A DNA stretch of 45,638 nt from an uncultured Lachnospiraceae bacterium (GCA_947172705.1 CAMWCA010000026.1:1-45638); one strand, 5' to 3'; shown: positions 8,667-18,233, counted from the first letter of the stretch. Numbers and translations are program-made. Notes: generated from the sequence alone by a model not told the origin.

Positions 8667-9950
8667 TTAAAATCCCTTTTTTTTCAAATCCTGCACAATT
8701 TGTATATAGGCTTCAATTACATCAAAGCCTTTATAGTCTTCGCGTTTTAAATCGATCATATCGCCATGGGAGATTCCACGCTTTCCGCTGCTCACAAAGG
8801 TTTGCCGGAAGTTTGCCCATTTTGCGGACTCAACGCTTACCAGTCCGTCGTTTTTTGGCGCACCGGCAAAATACATAAAAAGATTGGGAATCAACAGCAG
8901 GGGATCTGAGAGCGTACGCCCAACGTAAGAAGCATAGCTCTGATAATACACCCTGGAAGAGTCAGGGTATTTCCGGTTAAATTCTTCACAGAACCCAGGG
9001 GAAAGCTGTCTGCTTGCATGATAGCAGTCCGGGTTTACATCGCCAAGGGCGGCATAGGAGCGGTCAAGGAGAAAAGAGATCAATCGGTAAATACCGTCAG
9101 GAAGACGGGTTAATATATTTAAAAGCTCCGATCCTCTGTGAGGAGTGGATATGGTGGTAAGAGATGCCACGGAATCCTCCATGTGAAGACCGGAGATCAG
9201 ATAGCGGGCATCCAGACCGCCTTTGGAATGGGCAATAATATTAACCTTTTCACAATGGTTTTCTGCCAGCACTTTCTGTAAGGTTTCTGAAATGGCATGG
9301 GCATTGTTTTCAATGGTTCCCCATGCCTCCTGATGCCCATAGTAGATGGTTGCTCCGTTTCGCACCAGCTCTTTGGGGATGCGTCCCCAGTAATTAAAAT
9401 ATTGCAGATCCCGGAATCCAATGCCATGAAGCAGAATGATAGGATATCTGGTGGCGCAGACCATGGCTCCGTCCCGGATTTTTCGGTTTTCAAAGCGGCA
9501 GCTTTCAGCGTCAAATTCTATTTTAGCACGTCTGCACAGATATTTTACCTGAAATAGATGAACCACCGGAATCCATAAAAGACAAATAAATAACACTCGT
9601 TTCCAGACACCCAGACTGCGGCAGGTAGAAAGAATACAGATACTGCCTGTCAGAATAAGCAGATAAAAGTATCCGAAACACATAATACTATCGGATAAAG
9701 CAACGATGACAAGCAATACGCCGCCAACCCCGCCCCCATGGAGCTGCTCAAAGCGAGAAAAATACAGCCAGTAGGATAGCAGAAAAAGAAGGATCTGCAG
9801 CCAGGGGAGAGGGCGGGAGAAACGTAAAAGCTTTCTTCCGTAATACATGACCCATATTCGCTTGGAGAGCTTGTCCTGTCTTTTTCTTATATGCGTAATC
9901 ACCTGGAAAATCAACCAGAACAGGGTTATAAATAGGTATATATAAATCAT
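8667..9950 (-). CDS. Membrane-linked lipase/esterase (alpha/beta hydrolase)
   Basis: The C-terminal ~270 residues are a triacylglycerol-lipase-type alpha/beta hydrolase: strand and oxyanion motif PIILLHGIGFRD, nucleophile elbow AHSKGGLDARYL, STPHRGSE, a probable catalytic Asp in NDGLVSVESA and His in RGISHGD. The first ~150 residues hold about four hydrophobic helices, so the enzyme is probably tethered to the cytoplasmic membrane, with the catalytic part on one face. GAGGCGG precedes the ATG. It is a single gene transcribed toward the MCP gene. Substrate (lipid, ester or polymer) is not determinable. Confidence 0.85.
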   Translation of the reverse strand: MIYIYLFITLFWLIFQVITHIRKRQDKLSKRIWVMYYGRKLLRFSRPLPWLQILLFLLSYWLYFSRFEQLHGGGVGGVLLVIVALSDSIMCFGYFYLLILTGSICILSTCRSLGVWKRVLFICLLWIPVVHLFQVKYLCRRAKIEFDAESCRFENRKIRDGAMVCATRYPIILLHGIGFRDLQYFNYWGRIPKELVRNGATIYYGHQEAWGTIENNAHAISETLQKVLAENHCEKVNIIAHSKGGLDARYLISGLHMEDSVASLTTISTPHRGSELLNILTRLPDGIYRLISFLLDRSYAALGDVNPDCYHASRQLSPGFCEEFNRKYPDSSRVYYQSYASYVGRTLSDPLLLIPNLFMYFAGAPKNDGLVSVESAKWANFRQTFVSSGKRGISHGDMIDLKREDYKGFDVIEAYIQIVQDLKKKGF

Positions 9951-10018
9951 TTTCCGCCTCGAATTCTTATTTCCCCCATTTTACCATATCCGTGTCGCCC
10001 GCTCAAGTAACAGATCAG

Positions 10019-10131
10019 CCCTGCCTCAGGGTGCCGATACTTTTCTGCTCCTTGCGGCAGGGTTGAGCCATTACCGCCCAATCGCAACAACGCGGAAAAC
10101 AGTAGACATCGGACGCTAAAAGTAGTAAATT
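10019..10131 (+). promoter_or_regulatory. gatCAB upstream region with weak promoter
   Basis: The 234-bp gap between the divergent lipase and gatC genes holds an inverted repeat, CCCTGCC (10019-10025) with GGCAGGG (10056-10062), and a weak plus-strand promoter TAGACA (10103-10108), 17 bp, TAAATT (10126-10131). I looked for a T-box leader and did not find its conserved sequence. Confidence 0.3.
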
Positions 10132-10184
10132 ATTGATATCTGAAAAATTTTGTGGCTGTTTGACAGGCAGAAAGGAAAACCAAT

Positions 10185-10478
10185 ATGGCTAATATCATTT
10201 CTGATGAAACCATTGAATACGTAGGAATCCTTGCCAAGCTGGAGCTTTCCCCGGAGGAAAAGGAGCAGGCAAAAAAGGATATGGGAAGTATGCTGGACTA
10301 TATTGATAAGCTGGGGGAACTGGATACAGAGGGAGTAGAACCTATGTCCCATGCGTTCCCTGTGAAAAATGTATTCCGTGAGGATGTGGTAACCAACCAG
10401 GATATGCGGGAGGAGATCTTGAAGAACGCCCCCGGTGAGAAGGATGGCATGTTTGTAGTGCCCCGCACATTTGAATAG
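10185..10478 (+). CDS. gatC: Asp-tRNA(Asn)/Glu-tRNA(Gln) amidotransferase subunit C
   Basis: GatC is the small stabilising subunit that wraps GatA and GatB. The 97-residue length, the N-terminal helix ([21 protein letters not shown]), the [21 protein letters not shown] core and the terminal FVVPRTFE are typical of the family. AGAAAGGAAAA precedes the ATG. It is the first gene of gatC-gatA-gatB, with 11 bp to gatA. Confidence 0.96.
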   Translation: MANIISDETIEYVGILAKLELSPEEKEQAKKDMGSMLDYIDKLGELDTEGVEPMSHAFPVKNVFREDVVTNQDMREEILKNAPGEKDGMFVVPRTFE

Positions 10479-10489
10479 GAGGGTATCAG

Positions 10490-11956
10490 ATGAATATACT
10501 GGAAATGACTGCTGTGGAGCTTGCAGCGGCGATAAAAAATAAAGAAGTGACGGTAATGGAAGCTACGGAAGCGGTTCTTAAGCAGATTGAAAAGAAAGAG
10601 GACGAGTTTCACTGTTATGTGACCGTAGACCGGCAAGGAGCCCTCGCCAGGGCGGAGGAAGTGCAAAAGAAAATTGATCAGGGAGAACTGTCAGGACCTT
10701 TGGCGGGAGTACCGGTGGCAATTAAGGATAATATGTGTACAGAAGGCATGCTGACCACCTGTTCTTCCAGAATTCTGGGTAATTTTGTGCCCACCTTTTC
10801 TTCGGAAGCGGTGTTGAATCTGCAGAATGCGGGGGCAGTGATTTTAGGTAAAACCAATATGGACGAGTTTGCCATGGGTTCCACTACAGAGACTTCGGCA
10901 TTTGGCGTGACCAGAAATCCATGGAATTCGGAGCATGTGCCGGGAGGTTCCTCAGGAGGGAGCGCGGCGGCAGTGGCAGCGCAGGAATGCTTTTATGCCC
11001 TTGGTTCGGACACAGGCGGTTCTATTCGACAGCCTGCATCCTTTTGCGGCGTAGTGGGATTAAAGCCTACCTATGGAAGAGTGTCCCGCTATGGGCTGAT
11101 TGCCTATGGTTCTTCTTTGGATCAGATCGGTCCTCTTTGCAAGGATGTGACAGACTGTGCTGCTATTATGGAAGTGATAGCATCCCACGATAAAAAGGAT
11201 TCCACTTCCGTGGAGCAGCAGGATACGGACTTTACCACAGCCCTTGTGGAGGATGTAAAGGGAATGCGGATCGGCATCCCAAGAGATTATTTTGGAGAGG
11301 GGCTTGATCCGGAAGTAAAAAGCGCTGTCCTGAAGGCGGCGGAGGTTTTAAAAGAAAAAGGCGCTCTGGTAGAAGAGTTTGACTTGAGTCTGGTGGAATA
11401 TGCAATTCCTGCATACTATACCATTGCGGCAGCGGAAGCCAGCTCCAACCTGGAGCGGTTTGACGGAATCAAGTACGGTTATCGCACGGAAGAATATGAA
11501 GGGCTCCATAATATGTATAAGAAGTCCCGTTCCGAAGGATTTGGAGCGGAGGTGAAGCGCAGAATTATGCTGGGAAGCTTTGTATTAAGTTCGGGTTACT
11601 ATGATGCTTACTATCTGAAAGCGCTCAGGGTGAAGGCATTGATCAAAAAAGCCTTCGATCAGGCGTTTGAAAAATATGATGTGATTTTAGGTCCTGTGGC
11701 GCCCACCACGGCGCCTAAGCTGGGAGAAAGCCTGTCAGATCCCATTAAAATGTATCTGGGAGATATTTACACCATTTCCGTTAACCTTGCCGGACTGCCG
11801 GGCTTAAGCGTGCCCTGTGGATTGGATCAGAAAGGGCTTCCTATCGGAATGCAGCTGATCGGAGACTGCTTCCAGGAGAAAAAGCTGATACAGACAGCCT
11901 ATACCTACGAAAAGGCAAGAGGCGCCTTTGTGAGGAAGGAGGAGCAAAATGTCTAA
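10490..11956 (+). CDS. gatA: Asp-tRNA(Asn)/Glu-tRNA(Gln) amidotransferase subunit A
   Basis: GatA is the amidase subunit that releases ammonia from glutamine for transamidation of misacylated tRNA. The amidase-signature triad is visible: Lys in VAIKDNM, cis-Ser and nucleophile Ser in GGSSGGSAAAVAA and SDTGGSIRQPA. At 488 residues the length is normal. AGGAGGG lies before the ATG. The end overlaps gatB by 8 bp, consistent with translational coupling and stoichiometric assembly. Confidence 0.97.
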   Translation: MNILEMTAVELAAAIKNKEVTVMEATEAVLKQIEKKEDEFHCYVTVDRQGALARAEEVQKKIDQGELSGPLAGVPVAIKDNMCTEGMLTTCSSRILGNFVPTFSSEAVLNLQNAGAVILGKTNMDEFAMGSTTETSAFGVTRNPWNSEHVPGGSSGGSAAAVAAQECFYALGSDTGGSIRQPASFCGVVGLKPTYGRVSRYGLIAYGSSLDQIGPLCKDVTDCAAIMEVIASHDKKDSTSVEQQDTDFTTALVEDVKGMRIGIPRDYFGEGLDPEVKSAVLKAAEVLKEKGALVEEFDLSLVEYAIPAYYTIAAAEASSNLERFDGIKYGYRTEEYEGLHNMYKKSRSEGFGAEVKRRIMLGSFVLSSGYYDAYYLKALRVKALIKKAFDQAFEKYDVILGPVAPTTAPKLGESLSDPIKMYLGDIYTISVNLAGLPGLSVPCGLDQKGLPIGMQLIGDCFQEKKLIQTAYTYEKARGAFVRKEEQNV

Positions 11957-13379
11957 GCAATATGAAACCGTCATTGGTTTGGAGGTTCATGTGGAGCTTG
12001 CCACGAAAACCAAGATTTTCTGCGGATGCTCCACTGCTTTTGGAGGAGAACCCAATACCCATACCTGTCCGGTATGTACCGGAATGCCCGGTTCTCTGCC
12101 GGTACTGAATAAGCAGGTGCTGGAGTATGCAGTAGCGGTAGGGCTTGCCACCAATTGTACCATTACCCAATACTGCAAATTTGACCGTAAGAATTATTTT
12201 TACCCCGATAACCCACAGAATTATCAGATCTCTCAGTTGTACCTTCCCATTTGCCGAAACGGAAAGGTGGAGATCGAAACGGATGCGGGAAAGAAATTTG
12301 TGGGAATCCACGAGATCCATATGGAAGAGGATGCGGGGAAGCTGATCCATGACGAGTGGGACGACTGTTCGTTGGTGGACTACAACCGTTCCGGCGTACC
12401 CCTGATCGAGATCGTATCGGAGCCGGATATGCGCAGCGCCCAGGAGGTGATCGCCTATTTGGAAAAACTGCGTATGACCATTCAGTATCTGGGAGCTTCC
12501 GATTGTAAACTGCAGGAAGGCTCCATGCGCGCCGACGTGAATCTGTCCATCAGAGAGGTGGGGGCAAAGGAATTCGGTACCCGTACGGAGATGAAAAACT
12601 TAAATTCCTTTAAGGCGATCGCCAGAGCCATTGAGGGAGAAAGAGAGCGTCAGATCGACCTTCTGGAATCGGGCGAAAAGGTGATGCAGGAGACCAGAAG
12701 ATGGGACGATAATAAAGGGGAGTCCTATGCCATGAGAAGCAAGGAGGATGCCCAGGATTATCGTTATTTCCCGGACCCGGATCTGGTGCCTATCGTTCTT
12801 GACGATGCTTTTCTGGAGGAGATCCGCAAAAAACAGCCGGAGTTCCGGGAAGAAAAAATGCGCCGTTATAAGGAGGCGTTTGATATTCCGGAATATGACA
12901 TTGAGATTATCACCGGCAGTAAACGAATGGCGGATCTTTTTGAAGCGACGGTGGCGCTGGGAGGTCAGCCCAAGAAGGTGTCCAACTGGCTGATGGTGGA
13001 AACCTTAAGGCTCTTAAAGGAAAACAATATGGACCCTGAGGATATCCGGTTTTCACCGGAAAACCTTGCCAAATTGATTTCCTTAACGGATACAAAGGCG
13101 ATCAACAGCTCTGTGGCAAAGGAAGTCTTCGAAGTCATGTTTGCCGAGAACGTGAACCCTGAAAAATACGTGGAAGAAAAAGGGCTTAAAACCGTTAATG
13201 ATGAGGGCGCCCTTCGCAAGACGGTGGAGGAAGTGATTGCGAACAATCCCCAGTCGGTGGAGGATTACCGGAATGGGAAGGAAAAGGCAATTGGATTCCT
13301 TGTGGGACAGACCATGAAGGCGATGAAAGGGAAGGCTGACCCGGGGATGGTGAATCAGTTGTTGAAGGAACTTTTGTAA
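11949..13379 (+). CDS. gatB: Asp-tRNA(Asn)/Glu-tRNA(Gln) amidotransferase subunit B
   Basis: GatB is the kinase/tRNA-binding subunit that activates the misacylated Asp or Glu. The N-terminus YETVIGLEVHVELATKTK and the zinc-binding pairs CGC and CPVC are intact, as are the VDYNRSGVPLIEIVSEPD and MRADVNLS motifs. The C-terminal helical and YqeY-like tail domain (about 330-476) ends normally. A terminator follows. Because glnS also occurs in this window, the main substrate may be Asp-tRNA(Asn) (inference). Confidence 0.97.
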   Translation: MSKQYETVIGLEVHVELATKTKIFCGCSTAFGGEPNTHTCPVCTGMPGSLPVLNKQVLEYAVAVGLATNCTITQYCKFDRKNYFYPDNPQNYQISQLYLPICRNGKVEIETDAGKKFVGIHEIHMEEDAGKLIHDEWDDCSLVDYNRSGVPLIEIVSEPDMRSAQEVIAYLEKLRMTIQYLGASDCKLQEGSMRADVNLSIREVGAKEFGTRTEMKNLNSFKAIARAIEGERERQIDLLESGEKVMQETRRWDDNKGESYAMRSKEDAQDYRYFPDPDLVPIVLDDAFLEEIRKKQPEFREEKMRRYKEAFDIPEYDIEIITGSKRMADLFEATVALGGQPKKVSNWLMVETLRLLKENNMDPEDIRFSPENLAKLISLTDTKAINSSVAKEVFEVMFAENVNPEKYVEEKGLKTVNDEGALRKTVEEVIANNPQSVEDYRNGKEKAIGFLVGQTMKAMKGKADPGMVNQLLKELL

Positions 13380-13389
13380 GAAACAGAGA

Positions 13390-13416
13390 GGGGCGGGTCA
13401 AACCGCTCCTTTTTTT
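13390..13416 (+). terminator. Intrinsic terminator of gatCAB
   Basis: GGGGCGG (13390-13396) pairs with CCGCTCC (13403-13409), including one G-U pair, followed by seven T residues. Confidence 0.85.
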
Positions 13417-13444
13417 GAGCAGAATAGTTTGCTCGAATAAGAAT

Positions 13445-13768
13445 TTATGAATAAGTATGCAATATTTTTTTGTAAATGCGATACATAATATAAATACCCA
13501 GCGTACTGTTAAGACATACCAATATAATTCCAATGGCAGGATATACAATAAATCCGATTCCGGCAACAAGAAACATAATAGCGCATTTTTTATATAGTTC
13601 TGACATTTCCCGGTTATAATCACGGATGTTTTTCACTTTCTTTTTCAGCGAAGTATCGCCGCTCCAAAAATGAATGGGTTCACTGCTATTTCTGTCATAT
13701 AGCGATATTATTAAAAAAGGTACAGCGCACATCAAACATGAAACCAGTCCAACGATTCTTCCAACCAT
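13445..13768 (-). CDS. Small membrane protein, unknown function
   Basis: The protein has 107 residues with a hydrophobic N-terminal helix (about 5-23), a cytosolic basic/acidic stretch (SLKKKVKNIRDYNREMSELYK), and two closely spaced helices (about 63-95) before a basic tail. The layout resembles small DUF3784-like membrane proteins of Clostridia, but I cannot assign a family. On the minus strand GGAG lies 7 nt before the ATG. The gene is AT-rich compared with its neighbours and sits alone between two plus-strand operons. Confidence 0.7.
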   Translation of the reverse strand: MVGRIVGLVSCLMCAVPFLIISLYDRNSSEPIHFWSGDTSLKKKVKNIRDYNREMSELYKKCAIMFLVAGIGFIVYPAIGIILVCLNSTLGIYIMYRIYKKILHTYS

Positions 13769-13875
13769 AATAATTCTCCGTAAGCATTCGATTTGCCAAA
13801 TAATTTATCATTATTATTTTACCACAGGCGTATACGAGATTCTACGGGATGAGTTCCAATTCTGAAAAAAATCCC

Positions 13876-13904
13876 TTGCCATAGCCAGGACACTGTGATA
13901 CAAT
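13876..13904 (+). promoter_or_regulatory. Sigma-A promoter of the threonine-branch operon
   Basis: TTGCCA (13876-13881), a 17-bp spacer, and TACAAT (13899-13904) each match the consensus at five of six bases. Start of transcription would be near 13911, giving a leader of about 100 nt before ATG 14011, or about 13 nt before GTG 13924. Confidence 0.65.
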
Positions 13905-14010
13905 ATCCATCGGCGGCAAACAAGTGTCCGTGGAAGAAAAACAGACAGGGACATATGTACGCCAAAAAGAAACAATAGGCAAATCAAAAGAAAGCTGTGT
14001 GGAACAGGCT

Positions 14011-14448
14011 ATGGGAACCAAATATTTTGTGGTGAAGGAGCAGGCGGTGCCGGAGGTGCTTTTAAAGGTAGTGGAAGCAAAAAAGCTTCTGGACACAGGC
14101 AGGGTGCATACGGTCAATGAAGCGGCGGACCGTGTGGGAATCAGCCGTAGTTCCTTTTATAAGTACAAGGATGATATCTTTCAGTTCCATGAGAATTCTC
14201 AGGGGACAACCATCACTTTGACTTTTCAGATGGAAGATGAACCGGGGCTTTTGTCGGATGTACTGAAGATCATCGCGGAGTTTGGAGCCAATATTCTGAC
14301 CATACACCAGAGCATTCCCATCAACGGCGTGGCGTCTCTCAGCTTAAGCGTTCAGGTGCTGCCCACCACAGGGAATGTGTCGGAAATGCTTGAAACCATG
14401 GAACAGCAAAAAGGCGTAAGAAACGTTAAGATACTTGCCAAGGAATAA
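14011..14448 (+). CDS. PheB-like ACT domain protein
   Basis: This is a small regulatory-type protein of the UPF0735/PheB family. A short helix-turn-helix-like part (TVNEAADRVGISRSSFYKYKD) is followed by a C-terminal ACT domain (about 70-145; MEDEPGLLSDVLKIIAEFGANI). Starting at ATG 14011 gives 145 residues, equal to Bacillus PheB. The frame is open to a GTG at 13924, which lies near the mapped promoter, so a longer form cannot be excluded. It sits 12 bp before the homoserine dehydrogenase gene, as in many Firmicutes, and probably senses an amino acid to regulate the pathway (inference). Confidence 0.85.
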   Translation: MGTKYFVVKEQAVPEVLLKVVEAKKLLDTGRVHTVNEAADRVGISRSSFYKYKDDIFQFHENSQGTTITLTFQMEDEPGLLSDVLKIIAEFGANILTIHQSIPINGVASLSLSVQVLPTTGNVSEMLETMEQQKGVRNVKILAKE

Positions 14449-14460
14449 GGAGGAAACGAA

Positions 14461-15663
14461 ATGATTCAGATAGCGGTAATGGGGTACGGTACGGTAGGAA
14501 GCGGCGTAGTAGAAGTGATCGAGAAAAATAAAGAAGAGATCAACAAGAAGTCCGGTGAGGACATTAATATCAAATATATTTTGGATCTGAGGGAATTTCC
14601 CGGCGATCCCTATGCGGACAAGGTGGTTCACGATGTAGAGCTGATCCTAAACGATCCGGAAATCAAGATCATCTGTGAGACTATGGGAGGATTGAAGCCC
14701 GCTTATGACTTTACCAAGCGTGCGCTTATGTCTGGCATCAGTGTATGTACCTCTAACAAGGAACTGGTAGCCGTTCATGGACCGGAGCTGATCGAGATTG
14801 CCCATGCAAATAAATGCAATTACCTGTTTGAGGCAAGCGTAGGGGGAGGTATCCCCATTATCCGCCCTTTAAATTATTCTCTCACGGCGGAAAAGATCGA
14901 TGGGATTACCGGTATTTTAAACGGAACGACCAATTACATTTTATCCAAGATGGAAAAAGAGGGAGCCGATTTTGGAGAGGTTCTAAAAGAGGCGCAGGAG
15001 AAGGGCTATGCGGAGCGGAATCCTGAGGCGGATGTGGAAGGCTACGATGCCTGTCGTAAAATTGCGATCCTTTCTTCCCTTATGTGTGGAAAGAATGTAA
15101 AATATCAGGATATATATACAGAAGGTATTACCAAGATCACCCCTGCAGATTTTGTCTATGCCCATGCAATGGGAAAGACCATCAAGCTGCTTGCCCAGAG
15201 TAAGGAAAAGGAAGGCTGTTTCTATGCTATGGTGGCGCCTTTTATGATCAGTAAGTCCCATCCTCTTTACATGGTAAACGATGTGTTTAATGCGGTCTGC
15301 GTTCATGGCAATATGCTGGGAGATTCCATGTATTATGGCAGAGGAGCCGGCAAGCTGCCTACGGCAAGTGCGGTGGTGTCCGATGTGGTGGACTGTGCAA
15401 GACATATCGGTAAGGTGATCATGTGTTTCTGGGATTCCCAGGATGTAGCGCTTACGAATATTGACCAGGCAAGCCGCCGATTTTTTGTACGTGTGGCGTT
15501 GGAAAAAGAAAGCCAGGCGCTTCAGGTATTTGAAAGCGTCAGTGTGATCGAGGCTCCTATAGAGGGAGAGTTTGCTTTTGTGACCGATGAAATGACGGAA
15601 AAGGAATTCAATGAGAAAGCGGAAGAGGTGGGAATCATCGGCCGCATCAGAATAGAGGAATAG
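14461..15663 (+). CDS. hom: Homoserine dehydrogenase
   Basis: The enzyme reduces aspartate semialdehyde to homoserine, the branch point to threonine and methionine. It has an N-terminal Rossmann motif GYGTVGSGVVE, the substrate-binding region with SNKELVA and EASVGGGIPII, the GTTNYIL motif, and catalytic Lys/Asp surroundings (EADVEGYDACRK). A C-terminal ACT domain (about 320-400) suggests feedback control by threonine. AAGGAGG precedes the ATG. The gene is the second of four tightly spaced genes (gap of 3 bp to the next). Confidence 0.95.
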   Translation: MIQIAVMGYGTVGSGVVEVIEKNKEEINKKSGEDINIKYILDLREFPGDPYADKVVHDVELILNDPEIKIICETMGGLKPAYDFTKRALMSGISVCTSNKELVAVHGPELIEIAHANKCNYLFEASVGGGIPIIRPLNYSLTAEKIDGITGILNGTTNYILSKMEKEGADFGEVLKEAQEKGYAERNPEADVEGYDACRKIAILSSLMCGKNVKYQDIYTEGITKITPADFVYAHAMGKTIKLLAQSKEKEGCFYAMVAPFMISKSHPLYMVNDVFNAVCVHGNMLGDSMYYGRGAGKLPTASAVVSDVVDCARHIGKVIMCFWDSQDVALTNIDQASRRFFVRVALEKESQALQVFESVSVIEAPIEGEFAFVTDEMTEKEFNEKAEEVGIIGRIRIEE

Positions 15664-15666
15664 GTT

Positions 15667-16875
15667 ATGTCAACTAAAAAGTATATTGTTGTGCTAGGGG
15701 ACGGCATGGCGGATGAACCTATCGAGGAGCTGGGAGGAAAAACGCCCCTTGCCTTTGCGGAGACGCCTGCAATGGACAGATTAAGTAAGAAAGGGGAGAT
15801 CGGGATGGTGCATACCATCCCGGAGGGAATGAAGCCCGGTTCGGACACGGCAAATCTTTCGGTACTGGGATATGATCCCAAGCTCTATTATTCAGGGCGT
15901 TCTCCGTTGGAAGCGCTCAGCATCGGTGTGCCTATGAAGGACACGGATGTGGCGCTGCGCTGCAATATTGTTACCCTGTCCGAGGAGGATGTTCCCTTTG
16001 AGAAACAGACAATTATCGACCACAGTTCGGGAGAGATCAGTACCGAGGACTGTGCCAAACTGCTGGAAGCCGTAAGAAAAGAACTGGAGAATGAAACCTA
16101 TCAGTTTTATGTGGGAACCAGCTACCGTCACTGCCTGATCTGGAACCATGGCAGCGTGCTGGAATTGTCTCAGCCCCATGACGTGCTTGGGCAGGTGATC
16201 GGTCAATACCTGCCGGAGGATGAGAAGCTTCTTTATATGATGAAAAGAAGCTATGAGATACTGGTAAATCACCCTGTTAATATAGAAAGAAAGAAACAGG
16301 GCTTAAACCCTGCAAACTGCTGCTGGTTCTGGGGTGCCGGAACCAAACCCATGCTTTCCTCCTTCCAGGAGAAAAACGGACTGAAAGGAATGATGGTGTC
16401 TGCGGTAGATCTTTTAAAGGGAATTGCCGTGGGCGCAGGCATGGGCGTGGCAAAGGTGGAAGGCGCCAACGGCGGACTCCATACCAATTATGAGGGCAAG
16501 GTGAATGCCGCTCTGACGGCGCTTAAGGAAGGCTATGACTTTGTGTATATCCATGTGGAAGCGCCTGACGAGATGGGACATCAGGGCAGCGTGGAAAAAA
16601 AGGTACAGGCGATCGCGTATCTGGATCAGAGGGTCGTCGGTCCCCTGACGACGGCATTGGATCAGGAGAAAACAGCATATCGGCTGATGGTGCTGCCGGA
16701 TCATCCTACGCCTATTCGGGTGAGAACCCATACGGCGGACAGTGTGCCTTATCTTTTATATGACAGTACCGCACCGAAGGAAGAAACCTGGAACTATAAT
16801 GAAGAGGAAGCCAGGGAAAGCGGAAACTTTGTTCCTTTGGGGCATAAAATAATAGATAAGCTGTTGGAAAAATAG
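15667..16875 (+). CDS. Phosphoglycerate-mutase-like protein, proposed homoserine kinase
   Basis: This is a 402-residue member of the alkaline-phosphatase superfamily, closest to archaeal-type cofactor-independent phosphoglycerate mutase (ApgM). Metal-site motifs are visible: GDGMAD at residues 11-16, GSDTANLSVLGYDP with the phospho-accepting Ser, HVEAPDEMGHQG and LPDHPTP. The family with this gene order (between homoserine dehydrogenase and aspartate kinase) has been proposed to be a homoserine kinase replacing ThrB. No thrB or thrC is in the window. I favour the kinase role from context; a true glycolytic mutase is the alternative. Confidence 0.85.
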   Translation: MSTKKYIVVLGDGMADEPIEELGGKTPLAFAETPAMDRLSKKGEIGMVHTIPEGMKPGSDTANLSVLGYDPKLYYSGRSPLEALSIGVPMKDTDVALRCNIVTLSEEDVPFEKQTIIDHSSGEISTEDCAKLLEAVRKELENETYQFYVGTSYRHCLIWNHGSVLELSQPHDVLGQVIGQYLPEDEKLLYMMKRSYEILVNHPVNIERKKQGLNPANCCWFWGAGTKPMLSSFQEKNGLKGMMVSAVDLLKGIAVGAGMGVAKVEGANGGLHTNYEGKVNAALTALKEGYDFVYIHVEAPDEMGHQGSVEKKVQAIAYLDQRVVGPLTTALDQEKTAYRLMVLPDHPTPIRVRTHTADSVPYLLYDSTAPKEETWNYNEEEARESGNFVPLGHKIIDKLLEK

Positions 16876-16913
16876 AGAAAAGACAATAAATCAGGGTTTA
16901 TGAGGAGATTACT

Positions 16914-18233
16914 ATGAAAAAAGTTGTAAAATTTGGCGGAAGCTCTCTTGCCAGCGCGGAGCAGTTTAAAAAGGTTGGCGAGATCATCCATGCCGATCAG
17001 GAAAGGCGTTACGTGGTTCCCTCGGCGCCGGGCAAACGATTTTCCCAGGACACAAAGGTTACGGATATGCTCTATGCCTGCTATTCTTTAGCGGAGGAGG
17101 GGAAGGGCTTTAAAAAAGAGCTTGCCGAGATCGCAGCCCGCTATCAGGAGATTCTGGACGGCTTGTCGCTTTCTCTATCGCTGACAGAGGAGTTTAAGAC
17201 CATCGAAAAGAATTTCAAGGAGAAGGCGGGAGAAAATTACGCGGCTTCCAGAGGAGAATATTTAAACGGCATTATTATGGCAGCATATCTGGGGTTTGAA
17301 TTTATCGATGCAGCGGAGGTAATCCGGTTTGGAGAAAATGGGGATTTCGATGCGGAGCTTACCAACCAGATTCTGGGTAAGAGACTTGAAGGGGTTGAAC
17401 GAGCTGTGATACCGGGCTTTTACGGGGCGTATGAGGACGGCAGGGTAAAAACTTTTTCCCGGGGCGGATCTGATATCACCGGTTCCATTGTTTCCCGTGC
17501 GGTGAAGGCGGATGTGTACGAAAACTGGACGGATGTTTCTGGTTTTCTGGTGGCAGATCCCAGAATTATTAAAGATCCGGAAGGCATTGAGACCATTACC
17601 TACAGGGAACTAAGGGAGCTTGCCTATATGGGAGCCAGTGTGCTTCATGAGGATGCTATTTTTCCGGTAAGAAGGGAAGGTATTCCCATCAATATCCGCA
17701 ATACCAATCAGCCGGAGGATGAGGGAACCTGGATCGTGGAAAGCACCTGTCAGAAATCCAAATATGTGATCACAGGTATTGCGGGAAAGAAAGGCTTCTG
17801 CTCTGTCAACATTGAAAAATCCATGATGAACTCTGAGATCGGATTTGGGAGAAAGGTGCTCCAGGCATTTGAGGACAACGGTATTTCCTTTGAACACGTG
17901 CCTTCGGGAATTGACACTATGACCGTGTTCGTGCATCAGGATGAGTTCATTGATAAGGAACAGAAAGTGGTATCAGCGATCCACAGACTTGCCGATCCGG
18001 ACAGTGTGGATATTGAAGCAGACCTTGCGCTGGTTGCAGTGGTAGGCCGCGGAATGAAGTCCACCAGAGGAACGGCTGGCCGTATTTTCTCAGCCCTTGC
18101 CCATGTGAATGTAAACGTTAAGATGATCGATCAGGGTTCCAGTGAGCTGAATATCATAATCGGTGTGGCAAACGAGGATTTTGAAACGGCAATCAAGGCG
18201 ATCTATGACATTTTTGTAGTAGCACAATTATAA
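16914..18233 (+). CDS. Aspartate kinase
   Basis: Aspartokinase phosphorylates aspartate at the start of the lysine/threonine/methionine pathway. The amino-acid-kinase motif VVKFGGSSLAS opens the protein, followed by the substrate loop FSRGGSDITGS and the TDP-like loop EDAIFPVRREGIPI. Two ACT domains lie in the last ~150 residues (SVNIEKSMMN and VAVVGRGMKSTRGTAGRIF), implying allosteric amino-acid control. At 439 residues it is the monofunctional type of Clostridia. GAGGAG precedes the ATG and a strong terminator follows, so it is the last gene of the operon. Confidence 0.95.
   Translation: MKKVVKFGGSSLASAEQFKKVGEIIHADQERRYVVPSAPGKRFSQDTKVTDMLYACYSLAEEGKGFKKELAEIAARYQEILDGLSLSLSLTEEFKTIEKNFKEKAGENYAASRGEYLNGIIMAAYLGFEFIDAAEVIRFGENGDFDAELTNQILGKRLEGVERAVIPGFYGAYEDGRVKTFSRGGSDITGSIVSRAVKADVYENWTDVSGFLVADPRIIKDPEGIETITYRELRELAYMGASVLHEDAIFPVRREGIPINIRNTNQPEDEGTWIVESTCQKSKYVITGIAGKKGFCSVNIEKSMMNSEIGFGRKVLQAFEDNGISFEHVPSGIDTMTVFVHQDEFIDKEQKVVSAIHRLADPDSVDIEADLALVAVVGRGMKSTRGTAGRIFSALAHVNVNVKMIDQGSSELNIIIGVANEDFETAIKAIYDIFVVAQL

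Noticed and set aside
9197..9514. Minus-strand frame of 105 codons inside the lipase gene
   Set aside because: It is a shifted frame over the lipase's catalytic motifs.
10000..10184. T-box before gatC
   Set aside because: Only an inverted repeat is seen; none of the conserved T-box sequences are present.
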